Origin: a virus
IMG/VR virus record: IMGVR_UViG_3300006990_000065
Location: 1-40,377 of that record
DNA length: 40,377 nt
Strand: one strand, 5' to 3'
In this document: positions 22,401-28,624 of the stretch, in pieces
Position numbering within the stretch: position 1 is the first letter of the stretch
Layout of the letters: each line of letters begins with the position of its first letter
Notes under the pieces: generated by a model
Seen by the model: only the letters and a program-made list of their open reading frames with translations
What the model was told of the DNA's origin: nothing
The model's database searches: none
Translations under genes and position numbers: made by a program

Positions 22401-25400
22401 TTACAGGTGTAGTGTACGGTCCTGATTTTGAAACATTTATACAAGAAAATTCTTTCCACCAAGTCAACATAACACCTAGTTATTACATGCCAGCAGGTAG
22501 TACTCGTATATACGCATCGAGAAGGTTGCGTGACCACAGTGAATATAGTGGTGCTAGCCCTGATATGAAGATTACAGATTGGTTTGAAATATATGACAAA
22601 CTGCCTGCAAGTAGCGGTAGTTTCACAAACCCATCGATTCCTTACATACATCTTGCAGGGACTTCAAGCCCTAAGATGACACCTATGCCTATACCTCGTA
22701 TGGGTCACCACTATGTTAACCCAACAATGGCATTGATGCCGGGCCATTATGCTCATCCAGCATATCAGCGCCTGTACGAGTTAAACCAAAGTTGTAGAAC
22801 TTCTAACAATGCACCTGCTATCAATAGTCTGATTGGTACTAATGAAGGGACTAGAACGAGCACAACCGCTACTTCGACTACGCATGAGCCGGGTCGAGAC
22901 CCTTACATTTACTTCTCCGGCCCAACTGCTGCATTCGCTCCTTCTGACATCCACGGTGGAGGTTTCACTCTATTGACTGAAACTAAAATCAAGTACGAAG
23001 GATATGGTGTCGCTGCATCCGTTGGTGATGCAGGTAGTAAGAATGCAGCCGGTGGTCACGAGTTGGTACTAGAGGCTGCTGGAACATATACTCTCAACAA
23101 TCACTTCCCCGATCCAATGGAAGTGGGCGCATACCAAATTGTAATACAACCGAATGTATTTGCACAACAAATCAAAGGTTTCCATCTTAACCACGGTACT
23201 GAAAACAAAGCGCCATCTGAAAGTGGAGACAAAGTAGTGGAGTTGACTGGGCAACAGGTCAACACTGTCATTGCTATCGAGCAAGACATCAGTACAAATG
23301 GTGCACATACACTCATATTAGCAGAGGCTATAATGGCTGATGTTAGGGGTTGTGAAATAATTATCAATGAGGTCATTCTTGATATTGAGCCTGATTCCGG
23401 TAGCCACTTCGCCAACATGCCTGCACTCGGCCTCTATAACCCACTTGGTGTACAAGAGTCTAGTTCTCCTTCACTGAGTCGTAGAAGTCTACCTTACAAG
23501 CCGGGTATGTTCTCTAGTGCAACGCCGGGATATACAGTCACAATACCTTGGTGGGGGATATTGCACAAAGATGGTGCTGGGGATTCTGCTGCTCAGAAGT
23601 TTAGACATTTAGAGTGGCACAAGCCTGACAATTATTACGAATTCTGTAGAATGTCTTACGGCTGCGTAGGTGCCCAATTGACTATCGCTGGCTACCCTAC
23701 TTCCTTTATGGATATTTATGAGGCGCACAGGCGCAATAGAAGTCTAAACCCTACCTGTGTTGTACTTGCAACTGATAGCAGCGGCTCTACAATCACAGTC
23801 GATAATAACGACTTATTCCCTGTAGCCCCATATTACGGGGAAAAGTTAGAGTACACTAAAAGCGGTAAACGCTATACTGCAACCTATGGTAATAGGACTG
23901 GGACACTTGCTCATGCTACATTAGGGGTATCTACTATATTTTCAAGCGTAAGTGGTAGCGCAGAGTTTTGGGCTAACATTGCTGCTGACACAGTGCTGAA
24001 ATTAACTAGACCTTATGATACATATGCATCTGATTCTGTGTTCTTAGATACTAAGAGTAGTATAATGACAAGACTACTACCTCAAAGGAGGAAGGTAGGA
24101 GAAGAAAGCATCTACACATCTATAGCAAACGGAACTGCTGACACAAATTCACTACATCTACCCGACGCTTACCTATGTATGTGGCACCCTAATCTAGGTA
24201 GACCGTTTACTTGGTACAGCGACACCGCTACAGGTGGAACTCGCAACTTCTATGACAAGACTGGAGTAGCAGATACGCCTGTTGATAAGAAACCTTACAA
24301 CCATATACCTGAGCACTTTGAGACTATACATTATCATGATTTCAATTATGTTGCAAGCAAGGGGCCATTTGGACTAGCGATGAAATGGCTGAGTCCACCG
24401 GGCAGTGCTGGCCTATCAGCAGACGGTACAATTTACACAGCGGCACAGATCGATAGTGATGGCAACTTGTCTCACCAAGGTGGTACAGATAGTTCAGAGA
24501 AGTATAACTTTGCAGGCTTTTGGCCCGGAGGCTCTCATGGAGGCGGGGCAATAAGTCGCCTAGAAGCCTACGGAGATGCACTGATTGGATGGGGTGGTGA
24601 AACTCATGGAATGGATTGTGGTGGGTTTGATGACAATACTGGAGTTAGGACTAGGACATACGCACAATTGACATCTGCTTCTGCTTATGCTCGCAACAAT
24701 TGCTTTGGGTTTAGATTTGGATTAAGGCAGGCTTACAATAGGCCACGCTGGGCTAACTATGTTAGAGGTTGGTTAGAAGTTGCCAACGCTAATGCTTTGC
24801 TTGGTTATTACAATGGTCCTCTTGTACAGCAAGATGATAAAGCCGGTGGCTGGGACTATGTAGGGACAGACACAGGGACAATAGGTGATTCATCAATAAG
24901 TGATACTTACATTGGTATTTTAGAAAGACTGACTCAGGTTAGTGCACTTCTAAACCAAGACCAAATTGGTCGTCAAGTGCGATACAGTGATGGTCGTAGA
25001 ATGTCAGAGCCATTCGGCTGTGCAGTAAGGACAATTAGGAACGCATCTACAGTTAGAAGAGAATATCCGGGCGATAATGCTGGTAAGGGTATATCCGAAT
25101 TAGCCGATGCGCACAGATATTACATGGTAGATTGGTGGGGCAATACTCGTGGAGAAGATGTACGCAGGTTCCCAGTTAGAGGGTTTGGAATTAGACCTTC
25201 TTGGGATCCTGAAGATGCATATGCGGACACTAATGTTGCTCATAGGCCTGCTGCCGGTGCTTTGTTTGGTGGAGATGGCAATGACCGTTACAGTGGCAAC
25301 GCTAATACCGCTAACAATGACGCTAGCAACATGGGCGTGGCTGATTGGTTTAACCCTGCTAGTGCACTTAGAGTCGGAGACAGAGGTGATGGCAGAGGAG

Positions 25401-26578
25401 TGCGCTGGCCCACTGTGTTTAACGAAAGCATGCTCATGGATGTCAGCGAAACGCACGATGCTACTGGATTAGTGCTGTCTCATAGCACAGCAGAGCCAGC
25501 CTTTGGTCAAGGACTAGTGAGGCCTAGTAACTTAACTTTACAGTCGGGTGAAATAGAGAGAGGAATAAGCGCTAGGTTAGACTTGGCAGACGAAGATGGT
25601 TTGCTCAAACCTAGTGCTTCTGTAGGTGAAGGTGTAGAGACCGTAACCGCTGATACAAGGCTAGTTGACCCAGTTGCTAGAGATGATATGAGAATGGGAC
25701 TAGATGTGGACACTATTGCTGAACTAAACGATGGTGTTAGCAGAGAATATGTCATCATGTCTACTGAAGCAGCCAGCCTACACACTGACAGAGAAGTAGG
25801 GCAGAGGACAAACTTACGAGGGGCCATGACAGGCGCAAGTCGTACTTTAGGTAACTTCGATTTGACCGCTCTAAACTTCAGTACTAATCCGGTTGCGGGA
25901 ATTACAAGATTCTCCAACGCTCACGCTTATTGGCCGCTTGGTGGAACTTACATCATGGAATGGAGTAGGTATTCAGGCGTATTAGATGTCAAAGGCTGGG
26001 GTCAAACTGGTGTATCTTCTACATCTAATCCGTACCAAGATGCTAACCACGACCCAATCATTCAAAATACTAACTTTACAGATTCCACTATCGAATTCCT
26101 GTACCGCCCAGTACAGGTATTAGACAGTAAACATGTTCAGTTCTTTAGACCAGCACCTGTAATGAAAACTAGTGCTGACCAAGTTGGCTCTAACTTCTAT
26201 AGAGCGACAAGTGGCGGTAAATATGGCCTATTCACAAGCGATGCTCCGGGTGCACTGACAGGGACTCCGAGTAGCCCACCATATGCGCCAGTTTACTCAA
26301 TTACACCTACTTCTAGTACAACAGTACCTACAAGTCAGGGGCCTAAGATTGAGGGTGTCGATGTAACAGGATATGACAAGACTGACATCCGATCTCCAGT
26401 AGCAAGAGTAGTCATGTCTGAGAACACACTTGAGCACTTTAGAGCAGATGCAAGTCGCAAGTCTCCTGATGATGAAGAAGGCGATTTCACTGTACAGCCG
26501 AGGCACAGTCAGACCCTACATCCAAAGGGTAGCGATGGTGATGCAACTTATAATACAGGAGACCATAGCGGGGAGTGA
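10499..26578 (+). CDS. Giant virion protein (about 5,359 aa), probable tail adhesin/fibre
   Basis: A single uninterrupted frame of 16.1 kb. A GTG at 10493 is possible, but GGGGTG at 10488-10493 sits 5 nt before the ATG at 10499, which I prefer. Residues about 8-240 form a LamG-like domain (ALSFNGITDGVLVPP, TFTGRRLYMHINGDLL, DDTIGLWRFEE). Residues about 270-420 look beta-helical (Gly/Asn turns with short hydrophobic strands). Residues 858-931 are a copy of the recurrent beta module. Residues about 3225-3291 are a Gly/Ser-rich GSGTGLTIQITS...ASGSGYNSGEVV module common in marine phage fibres. The remainder is beta-dominated, rich in Gly, Thr, Ser, Asn and aromatics, with almost no long helices or coiled coils, so it does not look like a tape measure. 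No catalytic motif, signal peptide or membrane segment was found. Lying between distal-tail and hub genes, it is most likely an exposed host-binding structure of over 500 kDa. Function is inferred. Confidence 0.8.
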   Translation: MTILIEPGYALSFNGITDGVLVPPNLNMGSNKVESNKALPNALRSFTLETWIVPDCGGIVFEYENVMRLSVGTPSSPAPASFEINLENVAAGTSSVQTINSAKPVHRPNGDLAYWDGILFPTPSLGLHNSYVYTDENRNDSTALNDGHRELLNVTVTFTGRRLYMHINGDLLVSKEFEEDQQVVLNASNMYLGGRGGEYRGTIEAIHLSRGVKASGRTSYAPVKSDDTIGLWRFEEPIEPITTQVVTPAISASTSTSSTINIGTAAAKALAKELAGDGFTDNINFTTTAPWNSQGSYTVKKYAATSTSDITIPKVPYNIIVNPLGYSSTTGKPTAKAPERLRLMEISGGAGTITVESIHLDFGATSNGRRGALQAHDAGIFVIVTGDCIVDGGNGNVYQPQGSGTQFSHRQGQVCIDESVHENHGIVFSMSMSIDSDSYNKFSASSANPGDGFYIGHSGRHVLNHVKSHPFMGTLPPATDLVVDKKLDASADVISASFSSQYSDIKGTVPVNSKISTYDSHISNQITNLSFKTKVSQVVENGMSDISDSQRSIIALGGIRFDSSLFSLKTIGGNKTSKDSTEAARHLVPSDESRIAILSLPSLSTYNYAPFIQVHYNAVCHNLANFPVAAASRIDSSFTSTSTIIKLESIKSFGKNGAVLPASRISIDGTPATTNGAITATLNHSDNKITFSAATDSAFQAKDTTGAIVKFKMNGPSIMVTKTLPDVSTIVTGTTSILDLIHTALADGALDIVAPGGRIEIDMPDNFAFGEGALEGDTEEGIVAEPKLDFTLCPANYLPLASTDTPAKTPQSIALANSNLSTKVSQFSKVIISPTHSSSNLEEGEDMVRQLPINRRISTGILINNSGGYNASTTSAMAVDGVDARTIFSNGDTVYRADGKALGTISATVTENAITIGGGTAALLQDNEELYRTPITLGQGTTNHSTAVHEVFDIIEHQVLGKKVVLTVQPSDRRRFSQLAKLRSNASMPNSISIEYLVSRGRVLSFDDDVNGNSNLLAYGLVSDIASASVSAKGDGAPDSHIVKEIMPGAPVVTVTLGGPGQGAINTKETWDPSPTARMAWSTRRDCVTNGTEYDVSARTITVVPLKNNATDLGSWGTYCFPKVGRIYIELARTDVNEGISFASAEYSSKTGTVFNFASGSHRGTGKFLLADGSEADTFSEWVSEVGAANIVGGNIHVDDKFLEESMCNDGTTINDRLFQTLDTVQHDYQLGTQYASTRAMVEIPLFDNQFFSNEDRGIFVGPDNSMKIHVDATHTASNWAPNPVGRRHEEIAPQDPEVFGAFSYSISSNSHRSGTKITKPFTGATISVEDASIFPIPDAAPVTVAGVDGSARYRRAFLPSGEWVLYTARHEGNNTITAAAAATAGGNWAMSKNFVKEFAVGVQLTPGPGYQDMNYTSIADNPLLKSAGYEGRRSFYYDRSNVMTQGGNVDYGMKQYVSAVEFRAGPRVNPHLDRIQSGRAKGIVESLNTGLNILYLKDGSAFPENREGVNGYAGYRYRLAWRNASGTLTYAHYEARAGTIFALSQRDSGFTPSAGDEVTLVDMHASPSTIYPEVKEGVFLNKNWANPYAPGGLRDGDTVWMNMHYTNPHSIEGLFAKSRGTLNEGQVWTGFNGGEGAMNANPRSSTPLENFLIGNTCTETAKNFVQHVNKTIELNYEALGLSATLAPTVAYLDPYQSSDEHSRVLLYDVAHDREFIAFQDLWMQVQSSADAIKIGAAPTTTAGAILHSDANSGSSLDVASGFPSQSKYLAVSAQSQFMEAAYSHKSTWNASTGTILSPHSPDVGSSYTTNNGMPRTNDAVINSADSLLLHQQIDKDSREASTFFDTPDGTRAIPAFLALKGIRNDTLDLISHEETRLRHLDHWTKMDFVRRLTVDFGEVALRDGVTNIESAAREVVRLINQAGAKNGRTYTKESDDPHLGASTGSTHDPAPFWDVEKSFSSHDRGTHMGYVRAHLGRVVQDSDGNSGYSIVIHSTVPGAEGRNFCTWLDSSRAQTPYRPQYLIGHGGRFRNYWCQPDEMTGENMHPAPMPINRFGRPFAPITTLKEFLPPEETLDSFENNLSLGPETVASSTQKTDAFRESASGRNSNTVIDESFETKSPSSTLVDGLRTGTSAKARINFGGMTQAGIPGWAPNAGKWGIGRDGDSKFEAIYGNASNAATATLGGTAYSDSNKTGYIPEADMKPSNIGDGNLYGIKLVDHRGDSHTVRMVYKQYGKSFANDLTMAPPTIDEEVIIHFDDRDVAQGGFTIGKHMVGTGEVCGEKSGGTAEPYKGNLWNNYPSPAVGIHVTGNKATDTGVTMDVTFTAPYSTGDTLTHPDVLGYLGFPESGVLQLTDDAGTSGDQGITIHYTSRSHYDHDGDTGASNKHYFYGCTGGRALTTNEGMLISPRINFTSVLTDEVIAAAVEFAMTMPDPSDDSISATSFDCTGMFAPDGKTLGEWGVSPTAIRVKASSKNKVPLSKLFEVSRSKDWGLVEGASSDAVVSSKHTGGLSDAERDAGVRLDVGYIPETLLHITTRYKGTNANTATPILVDNQNNPVDISIWQRNLRGDNYTGVAGDHIIPKVDSPMILKTTDDGTLITTASNTYLYSICVPGSDHAQAWGERFTIWWGSEEYAEVASTPGTAVETKLTYGAATGVSTNFASFCHDSDDEVLMRNGDVKNGMKTDGIRRAGSKMSSPFLYFRGGRDSPDHWVPLYFGGGFSGVVMDVNDGTQNDYGDFYTHPYAGGPTGSAGLQNIGEVAGAYALLDTNAMLAMFPGTPYLDNHRGKNNPPMFNQDGILPFDMAKGANNHATGTTYTDGTNTVSTNIPSPIILRFGHPHARYSAAGNTADQTIYMVFGPGQAFPHNSATFEPQGSNIVTTGNGYSAVPIYTTSTSPSFLPNQLTNGDDFVSGFNRTLAASAHLPRTSFFQKNRLSAFNYDMNWEPTKGFPSVAAHTSSGDSFAQGYNKAFYYEGSDFTIGSLTLPPTAHPFNHVFTNLAGGALESATYPASKKAFAIWHMDGGYHPGGHFLDNHVNINPKHPVENGRLATGSANKHNVSAFRPCGLLAKAYLAKYDTDGDPEDQVSDENVVLIDATRVQNAEELGAVISASINTFPGKDPLKAIGGTFLPSMQNAHKQDRYGWVELAVASYTAQNGLDPASATAASLVATSTSTTLPPYGWLRVSDGTTSGYAPYVGYSVSAPNTTFTLGKGPAATTPKSVTVQGGTSGTSGYSAASGLATTGGSGTGLTIQITSVNGSGQVTGATITASGSGYNSGEVVVIQQGGSSNDARLELVLDASSNVIDPTNNRHVAVTNSFKVYVWTKAGTHRHNNDSGVTDRDHMTQVHYNGLIDAVDRTKPIGAVGWAGEAYSYMNSYTGTQVGSGVYPAGLGAWHPFLGFNPYGAAETCLAASAPVGTGDTATATFSDYCVNGLSSRHLIAITNESELPLIAKADRDGILCSGDWLMAKENGNILHAGTTQWDTDKVHNKSRYVAYANAGPRVEAQVHSDFVRPFDASDYPATNAVPADNKWHATIASGKMVQLNSCLHPTGDLYWDESIVKGSNFHEDFATYGVECIGNSGLLDYLNPGAATTAMPHPGLFGYYDKRSAARNFSAEHVVWKRMDGGSLTMPAANARGLGAIPWVQRKVGEERYELVGEKILGNVRFSFESTNSAMFPVIQAQELAHPQLAEQHPKKIRNALMIPNEELQFQSMMVVDDTGQEHRLEGGSPLGTVIMDFRHVSDREIEGLAPALAGTGISPNMKIRLPNPDEIPGNIIIRPGFDRIQAYQNETFGSGGLQHPAQGEEGGFVRNLFDNQSPGPRLWPTWENNGWEHLSQDRTDVSTTKHRHRLGFPASTSEGWEDYTGHKPLTTAYEPHDRSLYFHVTKMSTSMTYRYGESQERTYLSVDGTNLITQSPEDISSSVYTDPSELSGGRYFLRLYNQETGKGVIVSYTGIDNSSSAKKFTGVVYGPDFETFIQENSFHQVNITPSYYMPAGSTRIYASRRLRDHSEYSGASPDMKITDWFEIYDKLPASSGSFTNPSIPYIHLAGTSSPKMTPMPIPRMGHHYVNPTMALMPGHYAHPAYQRLYELNQSCRTSNNAPAINSLIGTNEGTRTSTTATSTTHEPGRDPYIYFSGPTAAFAPSDIHGGGFTLLTETKIKYEGYGVAASVGDAGSKNAAGGHELVLEAAGTYTLNNHFPDPMEVGAYQIVIQPNVFAQQIKGFHLNHGTENKAPSESGDKVVELTGQQVNTVIAIEQDISTNGAHTLILAEAIMADVRGCEIIINEVILDIEPDSGSHFANMPALGLYNPLGVQESSSPSLSRRSLPYKPGMFSSATPGYTVTIPWWGILHKDGAGDSAAQKFRHLEWHKPDNYYEFCRMSYGCVGAQLTIAGYPTSFMDIYEAHRRNRSLNPTCVVLATDSSGSTITVDNNDLFPVAPYYGEKLEYTKSGKRYTATYGNRTGTLAHATLGVSTIFSSVSGSAEFWANIAADTVLKLTRPYDTYASDSVFLDTKSSIMTRLLPQRRKVGEESIYTSIANGTADTNSLHLPDAYLCMWHPNLGRPFTWYSDTATGGTRNFYDKTGVADTPVDKKPYNHIPEHFETIHYHDFNYVASKGPFGLAMKWLSPPGSAGLSADGTIYTAAQIDSDGNLSHQGGTDSSEKYNFAGFWPGGSHGGGAISRLEAYGDALIGWGGETHGMDCGGFDDNTGVRTRTYAQLTSASAYARNNCFGFRFGLRQAYNRPRWANYVRGWLEVANANALLGYYNGPLVQQDDKAGGWDYVGTDTGTIGDSSISDTYIGILERLTQVSALLNQDQIGRQVRYSDGRRMSEPFGCAVRTIRNASTVRREYPGDNAGKGISELADAHRYYMVDWWGNTRGEDVRRFPVRGFGIRPSWDPEDAYADTNVAHRPAAGALFGGDGNDRYSGNANTANNDASNMGVADWFNPASALRVGDRGDGRGVRWPTVFNESMLMDVSETHDATGLVLSHSTAEPAFGQGLVRPSNLTLQSGEIERGISARLDLADEDGLLKPSASVGEGVETVTADTRLVDPVARDDMRMGLDVDTIAELNDGVSREYVIMSTEAASLHTDREVGQRTNLRGAMTGASRTLGNFDLTALNFSTNPVAGITRFSNAHAYWPLGGTYIMEWSRYSGVLDVKGWGQTGVSSTSNPYQDANHDPIIQNTNFTDSTIEFLYRPVQVLDSKHVQFFRPAPVMKTSADQVGSNFYRATSGGKYGLFTSDAPGALTGTPSSPPYAPVYSITPTSSTTVPTSQGPKIEGVDVTGYDKTDIRSPVARVVMSENTLEHFRADASRKSPDDEEGDFTVQPRHSQTLHPKGSDGDATYNTGDHSGE
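10520..11215 (+). other. N-terminal LamG-like domain of the giant protein
   Basis: Residues about 8-240 show the LamG order: LSFNGITDGVLVPP, FTLETWIVP, then LNVTVTFTGRRLYMHINGDL, MYLGGRGGEYRGTIEAIHLS and the closing IGLWRFEE. It is the second LamG-type domain in the operon, but its motifs differ from the one in paralogue A, so it is unlikely to be a recent copy. Confidence 0.65.
13070..13291 (+). repeat. Recurrent beta module, copy 3 (in giant protein)
   Basis: Residues about 858-931, starting STGILINNSGGY, core GDTVYRADGKALGTISA, ending DNEELYR. It is closest to the copy at 27934-28173, which begins STGILINNGGGY and ends NNEELF; the DNA also resembles that copy over the first 25 bases or so. 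Confidence 0.7.
20171..20365 (+). repeat. Gly/Ser-rich GSGTG-type module inside the giant protein
   Basis: Residues about 3225-3291. It opens with a short tandem duplication (two copies of GGAACTAGT at the DNA level, giving GTSGTSG) and continues GSGTGLTIQITSVNGSGQ, then ITASGSGYNSGEVVVI. The GTG-x-V/I...GSGY-x-x-G-(D/E)-x-(V/L) pattern is widespread in tail-fibre and structural proteins of marine tailed phages, where it occurs as a stand-alone repeat; here only one copy was noticed. Confidence 0.5.
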
Positions 26579-26580
26579 AC

Positions 26581-28266
26581 ATGGCACTAGGTAAGAATCT
26601 TGCAACTGGTCGTGCTGACGCAGTGCAGAATGCAATTATGAAAGTCGTGCGCAAGCCTAAGTTCGTAGATAATGGTGTCCGTCACGGAGAATACACTAAA
26701 CAACAAAGTGGGTTTTTAGTGAAAGTACCGACATCTAGTGATTTTATGCCTACTCACGATCGAAAGTATTCTTTAATCGAAGAAGAAGATACCATTAGGC
26801 TAAGCCATAACATTAGTGACGGACATAGATATACAGGTAACATATTTTTAGGACAAGATAAAGTTAATAAACCGACCTTAAGCGCTAACCTTAGTCTTCC
26901 TCCTTTGATTATAGGTGCAGATAATCCTGACCAAGCCTTAGTCCCTGCGTCTATAGAGCATAGTGCTAAAGGTAGTCGATATAGGCTAAACAATTTAAAG
27001 GGTAGAGAATTAAAGCAAATAGGCTTTACAGACAAAACAGTACGCATAGGTCAAAAAATAAATGTCGGTCTAAGGACCACAGATTTAGTCAGTCGTATAG
27101 CAAAGGCCAGTACTAGTTCAATCAACGGGCTGACTATTAAAAACCCAAGTGGCACATTCGTAGCACAGGACTTTTACGGAGTAGACGGTATCAGCGCAAT
27201 GCGCTTTTTAGCCAAACACGACGGCTACAATTCCAGCACAGATCAGTTTGGCAACATACACTACTCTCACCAGCGTAAACATGGTCGTGAGCATCGCATT
27301 ACTAACACAATGGTTAGTGAAGGCGATGTAGAATCGGTGGGGAAAAGTACACTCAACCGGGTAGTAGTTCGGGGAAAAGTCCGTGCTAATAATGACCAAA
27401 ATGTAGTACAGGTTGACGACTTTGGTCCTCAAAAGGACACTGTGAACGAAATACCCGGTGGCATTTATGCCCCTACAGCCGTAACTAAAGCCAGTGCTAA
27501 AATGATTGGTCGTAGGTTACTTTCTATGGCAAAGAAAGCAGAGGGTAATAAGAAACTGAAGGGTACATTGCTATCGAGTAAAGTACAGCCGGGAGACATT
27601 GTGTCATATGATACCTTAACGACTACAGAGCGCAAGGTAGTTTTGTCTACTAGGCACTATCTTACAGAGCGTAAATCAGATATTGACATTAACTCAGTCG
27701 AAGGCTCTATAGAAGACATTTTACAACGATTCCAAGAAGTAGACATCAGTTCTAGCACAGGTGATAACGAAGAAAGAAATCGCCAATATAACAGGGAAGA
27801 GTTTGCTACTGCATTTGGCTTTAATGTTAGAATTGCATGGCGCATTGAAACCCGCAGGGTTAAAGATCCAACTGGTGGGATGGCGATTGGGGTATCTAAC
27901 AGAAACACAGTTCATGGTAGAATGCATTTGAAGTCAACTGGTATATTAATCAACAATGGTGGGGGTTATGCTGTAGGCACTACTAACTTTACAACTGATG
28001 GTACTAATGCTAACTCTATATTTACATCAGGCATCATCAGTGCAGGTAAAGCAGACGCATTTGTTTACAAGGCTAATGGTAATCTATTAGGTAAGTTAAG
28101 TAGTGCAAGCACTACATCAGTAGTCATTACTAAGGCATCACCTTATGCGGTTGAGAATAACGAAGAGTTGTTTTTAATCTCTATCGATACATTACCTGAG
28201 TCTGCAAACGACCACCTAAAGATAAAGATGAATAAGGGTACATTCTCAAATAGAAGGAGGGGCTGA
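26581..28266 (+). CDS. Baseplate hub (gpD/gp27-like) candidate with appended beta module
   Basis: 561 aa from the ATG at 26581; a GTG at 26575 inside the giant gene's stop is possible, but GGGGAG with about 6 nt spacing favours the ATG. The centre resembles phage hub proteins: a helical segment (GISAMRFLAKHDGY) followed by a domain beginning NRVVVRGKVRANND and closing with VQPGDIVSYDTL, the arrangement seen in gpD/gp44/VgrG-type hubs where a swapped beta barrel ends in a G-D-x-V turn. Residues 452-531 are a copy of the recurrent beta module also present in the giant protein. The position after the tip proteins suits the hub that caps the tail tube. No lysozyme or peptidase domain is visible. 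Hub assignment is by fold pattern, not by a search. Confidence 0.55.
   Translation: MALGKNLATGRADAVQNAIMKVVRKPKFVDNGVRHGEYTKQQSGFLVKVPTSSDFMPTHDRKYSLIEEEDTIRLSHNISDGHRYTGNIFLGQDKVNKPTLSANLSLPPLIIGADNPDQALVPASIEHSAKGSRYRLNNLKGRELKQIGFTDKTVRIGQKINVGLRTTDLVSRIAKASTSSINGLTIKNPSGTFVAQDFYGVDGISAMRFLAKHDGYNSSTDQFGNIHYSHQRKHGREHRITNTMVSEGDVESVGKSTLNRVVVRGKVRANNDQNVVQVDDFGPQKDTVNEIPGGIYAPTAVTKASAKMIGRRLLSMAKKAEGNKKLKGTLLSSKVQPGDIVSYDTLTTTERKVVLSTRHYLTERKSDIDINSVEGSIEDILQRFQEVDISSSTGDNEERNRQYNREEFATAFGFNVRIAWRIETRRVKDPTGGMAIGVSNRNTVHGRMHLKSTGILINNGGGYAVGTTNFTTDGTNANSIFTSGIISAGKADAFVYKANGNLLGKLSSASTTSVVITKASPYAVENNEELFLISIDTLPESANDHLKIKMNKGTFSNRRRG
27934..28173 (+). repeat. Recurrent beta module, copy 4 (in hub candidate)
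   Basis: Residues about 452-531: STGILINNGGGY at the start, core VYKANGNLLGKLSSAS, end NNEELFLIS. It pairs with the giant-protein copy at 13070-13291 and has a slightly longer loop before the VY strand. Confidence 0.7.
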
Positions 28267-28267
28267 T

Positions 28268-28624
28268 ATGCCATTATTAAACGAAGCAAATAGATTTATG
28301 ATAGACACGCTAAAGGCGAGAATAAACGAAGTAGTATTCGGTTTTGGTGGAACACTAGCAACACAGGATGATACAGGTGCCGCTCAACCGGCGATTGTAG
28401 TTACACCTACCGTAAGGGTATTGGACGATCATAGTCTATCCGTTGAAGCCAAAATACCACTTAGTAGTTCATTCAACAATACACTAAAAGAAGTAGTAAT
28501 ACAATACAAGAACCCTAGCGATGCGACAGATGTTACTGCCATAGCAAGGTACACATACGACTCAATTACTAAGACTAACGATAACGAAATCGTTTTCTCA
28601 GCAATTATTGAGGTGAATTCATGA
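28268..28624 (+). CDS. Small baseplate-associated hypothetical protein
   Basis: 118-aa protein with a strong GGAGGGG site 4-8 nt before the ATG. It has an N-terminal helix (NEANRFMIDTLKARINEVVF) and then strands (AIVVTPTVRVLDDHSLSVEA, EVVIQYK, EIVFSAIIEV), suggesting a small beta sandwich after a helical hook. It sits between hub and fibre candidates and its stop overlaps the next start (ATGA), so a baseplate or fibre-attachment role is plausible. I do not recognise the family. Confidence 0.65.
   Translation: MPLLNEANRFMIDTLKARINEVVFGFGGTLATQDDTGAAQPAIVVTPTVRVLDDHSLSVEAKIPLSSSFNNTLKEVVIQYKNPSDATDVTAIARYTYDSITKTNDNEIVFSAIIEVNS
28610..28616 (+). promoter_or_regulatory. Ribosome binding site of the fibre-like gene
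   Basis: GAGGTGA, 4 nt before the ATG at 28621 and inside the previous gene; it supports this start and translational coupling. Confidence 0.65.

Noticed and set aside
10499-26578. Giant gene as the tape-measure protein
   Set aside because: It is Gly/Thr/Ser/Asn-rich and beta-dominated with LamG and fibre-type modules and lacks long helical or membrane segments; a better tape-measure candidate sits at 5491-5913.
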